Below are positions 1 to 4,722 of a stretch of DNA of 9,270 nt, piece after piece; the stretch's first letter is position 1; each line of letters begins with the position of its first letter. The position numbers and the translations under genes are program-made. The notes beneath the pieces are model-generated. The model searched no databases. It was not told the DNA's origin and was given only the letters and a program-made list of their open reading frames with translations. This DNA comes from Bacillota bacterium (GTDB lineage: Bacteria > Bacillota > Clostridia > Christensenellales > Aristaeellaceae): positions 1 through 9,270 of the forward strand of contig JAEZTL010000064.1 of assembly GCA_023421395.1 (NCBI GenBank), read 5' to 3'.

Positions 1-49
1 GCTTCTTCTGTTCCTCGCTGAAGGTTCTCCGAGCTCGTCTTTCTGCCAT
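1..49 (-). CDS. IS3-family transposase OrfA, N-terminal fragment (runs off the window)
   Basis: Only the first 16 codons are in the window. The minus strand reads MAERRARRTFSEEQKK from an ATG at 49, preceded by a purine-rich AGGAGA Shine-Dalgarno at about 60-55. An Arg-rich start followed by R-R-T-F-[ST]-E-E-x-K is typical of the helix-turn-helix OrfA protein of IS3-family elements, which binds the IS ends and is normally fused by frameshift to a DDE-type OrfB. The call rests on this short stretch and on the IS-end-like sequence behind it (112-149). Another small HTH protein cannot be excluded, because the diagnostic part lies outside the window. Confidence 0.55.
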   Translation of the reverse strand, partial: MAERRARRTFSEEQKK

Positions 50-149
50 GGTTTTCTCCTTCCTTCTTTCCCTTGGAAGTATACCATGACCTTATCTTTT
101 CTGTACAGTTTAGTGTAGCCTATCCACTTTTGATTGGGGTATGTTTTCA
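1..149 (-). mobile_element. Left end of an IS3-like insertion sequence (partial)
   Basis: Behind the OrfA start, on the minus strand from 149 inward, the sequence begins TGAAAACATACCCC and continues through AGTGGATAGGC and ACACTAAAC. The TG terminus, the C-run and the AGTGGATA block resemble terminal inverted repeats of IS3-family elements. The distance from the tip to the orfA start (about 100 bp) is normal for this family. The opposite end and any target duplication lie left of position 1, so the exact tip at 149 is an inference. Confidence 0.45.
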
Positions 150-498
150 TAAGTTGTGATCTCCATTATTATATGATATAGTTTGGGAAATGGATTGTGA
201 ACGGTTCCGATAATTACTATAATTAGTATAGAACAGACCATATATTAAGTCAAATGATGAAGTTTGTAATATATTTGGTTGCCTTGCGCCCTCCTATGTG
301 TCGGTTTCTCAATGGAGACATACTGCAATTAGGCACTATTTGTGTTCATAATGCGGCTATTAGGACGTAAAACACTCTTTTTTATGTTTTGTTTTGGTAA
401 AAATATTCGGTATAGACGATTCTCTTTTCGCTGCCATAGTGCTATACTTCATCCATCGGCAAGATAAGCCCCAAACCGCAAGAAAGGAGGAAAACCAA
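150..498. other. A+T-rich gene-free region: promoter and long leader before the first unknown gene
   Basis: No convincing gene is seen here. It holds a good sigma-A promoter (195-223), an inverted repeat TCCATT/AATGGA (162-167 and 189-194), and a weak bulged hairpin (about 295-322: TATG-TG-TC with GACATA). A 38-codon open frame (254-370) lacks a ribosome binding site. If the promoter is real, the downstream gene has an untranslated leader of roughly 270 nt, long enough for regulatory structure, though no known riboswitch or T-box was recognised. Confidence 0.4.
195..223 (+). promoter_or_regulatory. Putative sigma-A promoter with palindrome over the -10 box
   Basis: TTGTGA (195-200), 17 nt, TATAAT (218-223). 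The -10 box sits inside an inverted repeat TACTA-TAAT-TAGTA (215-228), which could be an operator, although A+T-rich palindromes arise easily by chance. The predicted start near 230 would transcribe the two unknown genes at 499 and 1103. Confidence 0.5.
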
Positions 499-1062
499 AT
501 GAAGAAATGGGACACATTGACGCTCACTTATGACCGAGAGTTGAAGCATATGAGCGTCTATCTTTTCAATGATGACAGCAAGTATGCGGGGAAACCGGAG
601 GCGGTCAAGCACTACGATTTTGGGCAAACAGGGGAAATGAAGCGAGAACGCCTTGCCGAGGGTCTTTATAGGGTTCCATATAAGGATGGATGGAAAATCA
701 CCCTCAATTGCGTGCTAACGCGACCGTTGGACAAAATCATTCACTACTATTCCCGCTATGGAAGGCGCGCAAACGGCATCATCTATAAGAGCATCCCGCA
801 CAACCGCAAGGCGTATGGAACCTATCTACTCATCCTACGGTATGCGAAATGGTGTGAAAGGGGGAAGAAGTGGAGCAGGGTAGCCAGCAAGGATATGGAG
901 TTTACGGATTGCGGCGAGAAGGTGGAGTTCAACTACTGGAGTAGCGATACCATCACGATTGACTTTCTCAAATACTATGACCAAGGGAACAGCCAGAAGC
1001 CCCATTTCCCGGCCAATACCATCAAAAGCGAACAGGAACTTTGGCACCCGGATTTTCAATAA
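499..1062 (+). CDS. Hypothetical protein, 187 aa, element-borne
   Basis: Not recognised. The start is the ATG at 499, chosen because a near-perfect Shine-Dalgarno AAAGGAGG (483-490) lies 8 nt upstream. The frame stays open back to a TTG at 394, but nothing suitable for ribosome binding precedes it. The product (MKKWDTLTLTYDRELK...) is a soluble-looking mixed alpha/beta protein, rich in Tyr, Lys and Arg, with no signal peptide, membrane segment or nucleotide-binding motif. Three Cys residues (in LNCVL, KWCERG and TDCGEK) are too scattered for an obvious zinc site. It is followed after 40 nt by a second unknown gene on the same strand, so the two probably form one transcript. Codon use is A+T-richer than in the genes right of the tRNAs, in keeping with horizontal origin. 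That it is a real gene is fairly sure from its length and strong ribosome site. Confidence 0.7.
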   Translation: MKKWDTLTLTYDRELKHMSVYLFNDDSKYAGKPEAVKHYDFGQTGEMKRERLAEGLYRVPYKDGWKITLNCVLTRPLDKIIHYYSRYGRRANGIIYKSIPHNRKAYGTYLLILRYAKWCERGKKWSRVASKDMEFTDCGEKVEFNYWSSDTITIDFLKYYDQGNSQKPHFPANTIKSEQELWHPDFQ

Positions 1063-1102
1063 GGATCAGCGGCAAAGCCGCAAGAAAGAGAGGATACCCA
1101 TT

Positions 1103-1414
1103 ATGGAAGTCAAGACCACCTTTACCTGGCGGGAGATTATCCGCATTCAGAAGAACGAGATTGGAACTTTCATTGAGAACCGGGAACAGGCGGATTTCTG
1201 GTTTGAACTGACTACGAAGGATTTCCCTATCGAGAGGATGAAGAAGGACGGTTCCGGGCCTGTTGAAAAGCGTCTTACCTTCGCGGCAGCCCGCAAGCGA
1301 TACTTTGAGAAGTTCTTCGATATTGTCAAGGAAGAACGGGAAATGGAGAAGGAAGCTCTCAATATCGTGCAGAATTTTGAGAAGAAGGCGCAGGAACACG
1401 GCAAAGCCGCATAG
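1103..1414 (+). CDS. Hypothetical protein, 103 aa, second gene of the element module
   Basis: Not recognised. The ATG at 1103 is chosen over upstream in-frame TTG codons because AGAGAGGA (1087-1094) lies 8 nt before it and the upstream extension overlaps the preceding gene. The product begins MEVKTTFTWREIIRIQKNEI. The C-terminal third (about residues 66-100) is highly charged, Glu/Lys/Arg rich and probably helical or coiled-coil (for example IVKEEREMEKEALNIVQNF). There is no signal peptide or membrane segment. Its small size, charge and position behind another unknown gene would fit an accessory or DNA/partner-binding protein of a mobile element, but there is no motif to prove that. A 13-bp hairpin sequence, CGGCAAAGCCGCA, occurs just before the gene (1070-1082) and again at its stop codon (1399-1411). 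Confidence 0.65.
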   Translation: MEVKTTFTWREIIRIQKNEIGTFIENREQADFWFELTTKDFPIERMKKDGSGPVEKRLTFAAARKRYFEKFFDIVKEEREMEKEALNIVQNFEKKAQEHGKAA

Positions 1415-1526
1415 CTTCTCGCGCACTCAAACGCCTATCACTTTTCGCGCAATCCCTAATTATAATCAATCAATAATCGCGTGGCTTAGTCCCGCCTCCC
1501 TAATCTCGCTTTGTCTTTCGGTTCAT

Positions 1527-1561
1527 CTACGGGCCTTTTGGAAGGCCCACAAGGCCCGTAG
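1527..1561. other. Two mutually exclusive hairpins
   Basis: CTACGGGCCTT (1527-1537) is a perfect 11-bp inverted match to AAGGCCCGTAG (1551-1561) with a 13-nt loop. The inner GGGCCTT (1531-1537) can instead pair with AAGGCCC at 1542-1548, giving a 7-bp stem with a 4-nt TTGG loop. No T-run follows on either strand, so it is not a standard terminator. Possible roles are a DNA cruciform or single-strand hairpin in an origin, transfer or recombination site, or an RNA switch. Confidence 0.6.
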
Positions 1562-1670
1562 AGCGGTTTCCCTCGTAGGACGGTAGAACGGTAGGATAGC
1601 CCGGAAGAACGGCAGACAAACCCTTGTAAGGCGGTAGAATGGTAGGAGGAGCTTGTAGTATGGCAGAACG
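1558..1670 (+). repeat. Array of 8-bp direct repeats (GTAGAACG-like iterons)
   Basis: Eleven imperfect copies of an 8-bp unit near GTAGAACG lie on the plus strand: 1558 GTAGAGCG; 1575 GTAGGACG, 1583 GTAGAACG, 1591 GTAGGATA; 1604 GAAGAACG, 1612 GCAGACAA; 1626 GTAAGGCG, 1634 GTAGAATG, 1642 GTAGGAGG; 1655 GTAGTATG, 1663 GCAGAACG. Within each cluster the units abut exactly, and clusters are separated by 5-9 nt. At a larger scale, 1579-1596 and 1630-1647 are 18-bp copies with two differences, 51 bp apart. Such iterons usually bind a replication initiator, partition protein or recombinase, or a cooperative repressor. Which one applies here is unknown. Confidence 0.65.
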
Positions 1671-1683
1671 GATACCCAATGGC

Positions 1684-1713
1684 TTGACGGCCAAAAAGGG
1701 TTCGCGTTATAAT
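1684..1713 (+). promoter_or_regulatory. Strong sigma-A promoter for the integrase
   Basis: TTGACG (1684-1689), 18-nt spacer, perfect TATAAT (1708-1713), with transcription predicted to start near 1720. It lies inside the longest possible integrase reading frame. It therefore argues that translation starts at 1732 or later, most likely at 1882. Confidence 0.7.
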
Positions 1714-1730
1714 GAGAGCGTTGCGAACCC
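1698..1730. promoter_or_regulatory. Palindromic operator candidate around the integrase -10 box
   Basis: GGGTTCGC (1698-1705) and GCGAACCC (1723-1730) are perfect 8-bp inverted repeats with a 17-nt spacer that encloses TATAAT (1708-1713). A dimeric repressor bound here would block RNA polymerase. No repressor gene is visible in the window, so the partner is unknown. Confidence 0.5.
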
Positions 1731-1881
1731 TATGGAGATCAAACGCGAAGGAATGCGCAAACGAGGCGAGAAACGAATAGGGCTACGCAGACAGCGTAAG
1801 CATTCCAAAGCGAATCTTGAAAGCTGCACAGGAAATGCACAGAACATGCCATATTCGGCGCTACGTCTGGAGGGCGTTGAA

Positions 1882-2955
1882 ATGGCAAAACACAGGATGC
1901 GGATTTGTTTGGGGTATTGTGTAGATGGAACGCCAATTGTGAAGCATATCAGCGGAGACAATGAGTTTGACCTTGCGGATAGGATCGTAAGGGAATACGT
2001 CAAGTCTGGGCGAATTGCTGATTTCATTGGAGGCGCGCATACACCCAAAGAGGTTCAAGTTGTTAGCTTCAAGGAATATACCCTAAGCTGGTATAAGACC
2101 TACAAGGCCCCCAAGCTCAAGCCAACGACGGCGAGCGGCTATCTCTCCACCTTTGAACACCACCTATTCCCGGCGTGGGGAGAAAGACCGATCAACCGGA
2201 TCATGACGGGCGATATTCAAGTGTTTTTGAATGAAAGATGCAGTCTTGCTGAAAAGACGTTGAAGGAAATGCTCGTTCTGATCCGGGCCATCTTTAGATC
2301 AGCCAAAGAGGATAAGCTGATTCTGGAGAACCCCGCCGAAAGCACCCGGCTTACGATTCCATCCAGCAAAAAGACCGAACGCAAAGCCTTGACACTGGAG
2401 GAATTGACAGACATTATCCGTTCGCTGGGTAAGCTGGAGGATGACGATAGGCGGCTTATGAGCTTGCTGATCTTTACAGGTATGCGGCGCGGTGAAGTGC
2501 TGGGTTTGCGGTGGGAGGACATTGATCCGGAAGCCGGATGGATCCATGTTGTTCGGAATGCAGTCTATCCGGGCGGAACAAATGACGCGAATGTTGGAAC
2601 GCCAAAGAGCGACAAGGGAAAGCGCAGTATTCCGCTTGATCCGGTGCTTTGGGAGCTTCTTCAACCGTCAAAGACTTCCGGCTATGTGATCGGCGGCAAA
2701 GCGCCCATTACCAAGATGGTGTATGTCCGCACAATGGAACGGATTGAGCGCACAATTGACATGCACGGTGCGACGGCGCATATCTTCCGGCATAGCTATG
2801 CGACGATGCTAAACGCGACAGGCGCTTCTCCCAAGACGATTCAAAACATTATCGGTCATGCGGACATAGGAACGACCATGAATCGATATGTGCATAGCGT
2901 GAAGGAACATGAGGTGGAGGCAGTCTTGAACGTCAGCCGGAAGTTGGTCGGGTAG
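1882..2955 (+). CDS. int: Tyrosine recombinase / phage-type integrase, 357 aa
   Basis: Site-specific recombinase that would integrate and excise the element by a Tyr-linked covalent DNA intermediate. With the start at 1882, residues 1-50 look like the N-terminal arm-binding segment, 61-155 like the SAM-like core-binding domain (SFKEYTLSWY, then NPAESTRL at its end), and 170-345 are the catalytic domain. All active-site residues are visible: Arg202 in TGMRRGE, Lys242 in TPKSDKGKR, His300 and Arg303 in AHIFRHSYA, His326 in IIGHADIG, and nucleophile Tyr336 in TTMNRYVHS. The protein is full length for the family and appears intact. The 1882 ATG has GGAGGG (1869-1874) 7 nt upstream and gives the usual integrase N-terminus. 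ATGs at 1639 and 1660 (the latter behind AGGAGG at 1644) are in frame but lie upstream of the promoter and inside the repeat array. The gene points toward the tRNA pair about 170 bp downstream, the standard layout for tRNA-associated integration. Confidence 0.93.
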   Translation: MAKHRMRICLGYCVDGTPIVKHISGDNEFDLADRIVREYVKSGRIADFIGGAHTPKEVQVVSFKEYTLSWYKTYKAPKLKPTTASGYLSTFEHHLFPAWGERPINRIMTGDIQVFLNERCSLAEKTLKEMLVLIRAIFRSAKEDKLILENPAESTRLTIPSSKKTERKALTLEELTDIIRSLGKLEDDDRRLMSLLIFTGMRRGEVLGLRWEDIDPEAGWIHVVRNAVYPGGTNDANVGTPKSDKGKRSIPLDPVLWELLQPSKTSGYVIGGKAPITKMVYVRTMERIERTIDMHGATAHIFRHSYATMLNATGASPKTIQNIIGHADIGTTMNRYVHSVKEHEVEAVLNVSRKLVG

Positions 2956-2964
2956 GTTTAATGG

Positions 2965-2981
2965 GACTAAACTTTTTAGTC
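2965..2981 (+). other. Small hairpin behind the integrase stop
   Basis: GACTAAA-CTT-TTTAGTC forms a perfect 7-bp stem 9 nt after the integrase stop. It is A+T-rich and no T-run follows, so it is at best a weak terminator. It may instead be part of the recombination site. Confidence 0.3.
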
Positions 2982-3001
2982 TGAAACAGTAAAAATATCG
3001 T

Positions 3002-3073
3002 CTGTTTTGTGCAGAAAATCCGCTTCTGGAACGTTGAAGAAGTTCCGGTTAAGCGGTTTCTGTATAAAAACAG
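3002..3073. repeat. Long interrupted palindrome between integrase and tRNA
   Basis: Nested complementary arms: CTGTTTT (3002-3008) with AAAACAG (3067-3073); CAGAAA (3012-3017) with TTTCTG (3057-3062); CCGCTT (3020-3025) with AAGCGG (3051-3056); GGAAC (3028-3032) with GTTCC (3042-3046). That is 24 base pairs with small internal loops and a 9-nt apical loop. Neither strand shows a terminator-type T-run directly after it. It could be a structured recombination site, a small RNA or a degenerate repeat element. Confidence 0.55.
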
Positions 3074-3086
3074 TGCGATACACACG

Positions 3087-3124
3087 AAAAAACAGTGCAT
3101 CTTCTTTTAAAGATGCACTGTTTT
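3087..3124 (-). terminator. Rho-independent terminator of the tRNA pair
   Basis: Two nt beyond the CCA end of tRNA-Met, the minus strand forms a perfect 15-bp stem (3110-3124 with 3089-3103) and a 6-nt loop. Reading on, the stem ends in a run of six T (3092-3087) before CGTGTG. It closes the fMet-Met transcript. Confidence 0.85.
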
Positions 3125-3126
3125 GA

Positions 3127-3203
3127 TGGTAGCGGCGGTCGGATTCGAACCAACGACACTCCGGGTATGAACCGAATGCTCTAGCCAACTGAGCTACGCC
3201 GCC
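3127..3203 (-). tRNA. tRNA-Met (CAU), elongator type
   Basis: 77 nt with encoded CCA. Acceptor GGCGGCG (3203-3197) pairs with CGCCGCT through a G1-U72 wobble, discriminator A. D-arm GCTC/GAGC, anticodon stem TTCGG/CCGGA around TTCATAC (anticodon CAT), T-arm GTTGG-TTCGAAT-CCGAC. The anticodon stem lacks the three G-C pairs of an initiator, so this is elongator tRNA-Met. A tRNA-Ile2, whose CAU is modified by TilS, cannot be ruled out completely, but the body resembles elongator Met of other Bacillota. Confidence 0.93.
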
Positions 3204-3206
3204 ATG

Positions 3207-3244
3207 AAATGCCAATCCCGCGTTCACGAAATTGGCATTTTTTT
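3207..3244 (+). terminator. Hairpin plus T-run between the two tRNAs (terminator-like on the plus strand)
   Basis: AAATGCCAAT (3207-3216) and ATTGGCATTT (3231-3240) form a perfect 10-bp stem with a 14-nt loop, followed on the plus strand by T up to 3244. On the minus strand, where the tRNAs are read, the stem is followed only by TTCAT. It could stop plus-strand read-through from the integrase, or act as a spacer stem for processing the tRNA precursor. Confidence 0.45.
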
Positions 3245-3245
3245 G

Positions 3246-3322
<77 letters not shown>

Positions 3323-3351
3323 ATGTTGCCGTTTTCTAGGCGGCAAAAAGT

Positions 3352-3380
3352 ATTATATCGCGGTGCGGAGCGTTTGTCAA
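3352..3380 (-). promoter_or_regulatory. Consensus sigma-A promoter of the tRNA pair
   Basis: The minus strand reads TTGACA (3380-3375), 17 nt, TATAAT (3357-3352), a perfect consensus match. The start is expected near 3345, about 22 nt before tRNA-fMet. The short leader holds a TTGCCG/CGGCAA stem (3326-3331 and 3341-3346). Confidence 0.88.
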
Positions 3381-3448
3381 GCCGTGAACGCAATTCTTTA
3401 CGCAGCGGGGCGCATCCCGCCGCACTGGGCCGGGCCGGGCGGCGGGCG

Positions 3449-4612
3449 TCAGGCCTTCGGGTACACCATGAGATAATCGCCCGAGGCCATCAGCGCCGAG
3501 GCTTCCTCCACGCTGACGGAGGACGCGCCGCCCAGCGAGTTTGTCCCCTGTATCGGGCCGTACAGGTACATAATCTGCCAGCCTTTTTCAAACCTCACCG
3601 CCGTGCACGCGTGGGAATAGAGTCTGCCGTCCAGCATGTAGACCGACAGGAACTCCTTTTCGTCCGTGTAGCCGAAGCTGACGCCGCGCCGCTTGATGTT
3701 CTTCTGGTTCATTTCGGAGCGGTAGGGGCCGTTATTCAGGCAGTAGACCGCGAGGAGCTTCAGCCCTTCGAGCCGCGCCGGGTCGAGCCGGGTGAGGTAC
3801 TCGTCCACGGTGATCGTCTGGCCGTCGGCGATTTCAAGCACGCCGTCCCGGATGGGACGCATGTTCATGTCCGTGATTTTCGGGTCGATCAGAAGAGATT
3901 CAACCAGCCAGACCAGCTGGGATCGCAGCTGGTTCAGCTGCCCGATCCGGTTGAGCGCGATATAGCCCGGGTATTCGGAGGGCAGCAGCATCGGCAGCGA
4001 GGGCGTGAGGACGCCGAGGCGAACCAGCATGTCCGAAAGTTTGTAGCCTTCAGCCATGGCCCCGGCGGCGGTGACGTCCAGCGCGCCGGCAAAGTCCCCC
4101 CGGCGGAGGCAATCCGAAAAATGGACGACCGCGTCCTCGGGCGCGTCGAAGAACACCGCCTCCGACAAACCGGCGGCCGGCGCGTAGGAGAGCGCCACCG
4201 GAACGGACTGGCCCACGTCCGTCAGTTCACAGGACAGCGCCGACGGGTCCTGCTGCGCCACCAGAAGCGGCACCCGAAAGACGAAACGGCCCGGGAGCAC
4301 CACCAGCGGCTCCAGCTGATCCGCATCAAACTCGGCCGAAGCGTCGTAGGCGTACTTGCCCTGATAGGTGAGCCGCGCCGAAAGGTCCGACAGCGGCACG
4401 CTTTGCGTGGAAAACGTCTGCGCCGTCAGATCCAGGACGATCCACGCATGGGTGGCGCTGGTTTCGCCGTTCCATTCGGTCACGACCTGCGCGCCGCGCA
4501 GCGTGACGACAACTTCCCCGATATTCAGCGCTTTCCCGAAGCCCGCCGGCTCCGCCAGCGCCGAGGGGGCCGCGAGGGCCAGAAGGAGTACGAGGCAGAT
4601 CAGTCTTTTCAA
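3449..4612 (-). CDS. Secreted protein of unknown function, 387 aa
   Basis: Not recognised by name. The start is a TTG at 4612: GGGGAG (4627-4622) lies 9 nt upstream and an in-frame TGA sits two codons before it, so no earlier start is possible. Residues 1-20 (MKRLICLVLLLALAAPSALA) form a clear signal peptide with cleavage after ALA. Cys6 lies in the hydrophobic core and is not a lipobox, so the mature protein is probably released or wall-associated. Residues about 30-145 are beta-rich (IGEVVVTLRGAQVV..., AWIVLDLTAQ) and recall the extracellular immunoglobulin-like fold of DUF4352 proteins, a weak resemblance. The remaining 240 residues match nothing I know; SFGYTDEKEFLSVYML and the C-terminal MASGDYLMVYP look structured. 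It has its own promoter (4648-4676). A GC-rich stem follows its stop (3402-3409 with 3416-3423 on the plus strand), but without a T-run. Confidence 0.8.
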   Translation of the reverse strand: MKRLICLVLLLALAAPSALAEPAGFGKALNIGEVVVTLRGAQVVTEWNGETSATHAWIVLDLTAQTFSTQSVPLSDLSARLTYQGKYAYDASAEFDADQLEPLVVLPGRFVFRVPLLVAQQDPSALSCELTDVGQSVPVALSYAPAAGLSEAVFFDAPEDAVVHFSDCLRRGDFAGALDVTAAGAMAEGYKLSDMLVRLGVLTPSLPMLLPSEYPGYIALNRIGQLNQLRSQLVWLVESLLIDPKITDMNMRPIRDGVLEIADGQTITVDEYLTRLDPARLEGLKLLAVYCLNNGPYRSEMNQKNIKRRGVSFGYTDEKEFLSVYMLDGRLYSHACTAVRFEKGWQIMYLYGPIQGTNSLGGASSVSVEEASALMASGDYLMVYPKA

Positions 4613-4647
4613 GCCGTTTCACTCCCCGCATATGAAATTCCATGCGC

Positions 4648-4676
4648 ACAATAACAAAAATTTCATATTTTGTCAA
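4648..4676 (-). promoter_or_regulatory. Putative sigma-A promoter of the secreted protein
   Basis: The minus strand reads TTGACA (4676-4671), 17 nt, TATTGT (4653-4648). The -35 is perfect and the -10 matches four of six. Transcription would start near 4641, leaving a leader of about 28 nt before the TTG start. Confidence 0.6.
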
Positions 4677-4677
4677 C

Positions 4678-4709
4678 AAAAAAAGCGGCGCGCCGCCCGG
4701 CGAACCGCG
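4678..4709 (-). terminator. Terminator of the yabP-yabQ-divIC-ppx operon
   Basis: On the minus strand a very GC-rich palindromic segment (4708-4685, including GCGGCGCGCCGC and a CGCC/GGCG inner stem) runs straight into seven T (4684-4678), just after the Ppx/GppA stop. The T-run abuts the -35 box of the next gene. Confidence 0.65.
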
Positions 4710-4722
4710 GGAAAAGGGCGCG

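Larger units (their letters stand above)
1415..1881 (+). other. Gene-free control region upstream of the integrase
   Basis: About 470 bp between the stop at 1414 and the preferred integrase start. In order it holds an A+T-rich patch (1456-1477, with TATAAT at 1461 and AATC repeats), a double hairpin (1527-1561), an array of 8-bp direct repeats (1558-1670), a strong promoter inside a palindrome (1684-1730), and a leader of about 160 nt with a small TACGC/GCGTA stem (1784-1798). The integrase frame is open from 1639, so the right half could be read as an N-terminal extension. The repeats and promoter argue that it is mostly non-coding. Confidence 0.5.

Noticed and set aside
254..370. Open frame of 38 codons (MMKFVIYLVALRPP...)
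   Set aside because: No Shine-Dalgarno sequence before either ATG and no recognisable motif; it may be chance in an A+T-rich leader.
1558..1670. CRISPR array
   Set aside because: Repeat units are 8 bp, adjoining and degenerate; there are no spacers of CRISPR length.
1784..1798. Leader hairpin TACGC/GCGTA as an attenuator
   Set aside because: Only five base pairs and no T-run or alternative pairing.
3048..3054. GTTAAGC resembling an integron attC R' core (GTTRRRY)
   Set aside because: No matching RYYYAAC partner in the facing arm of the palindrome, and the recombinase is not an IntI by its motifs.
3402..3423. GC-rich stem behind the secreted protein as a terminator
   Set aside because: 8-bp stem GCAGCGGG/CCCGCCGC exists, but no T-run follows on the minus strand, so it was not listed as a terminator.
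3323..4654. 443-codon open frame on the plus strand
   Set aside because: Shadow of the minus-strand secreted protein: its composition is Arg/His/Gln-biased, it has no ribosome site, and it is antisense to a gene with a clean signal peptide.
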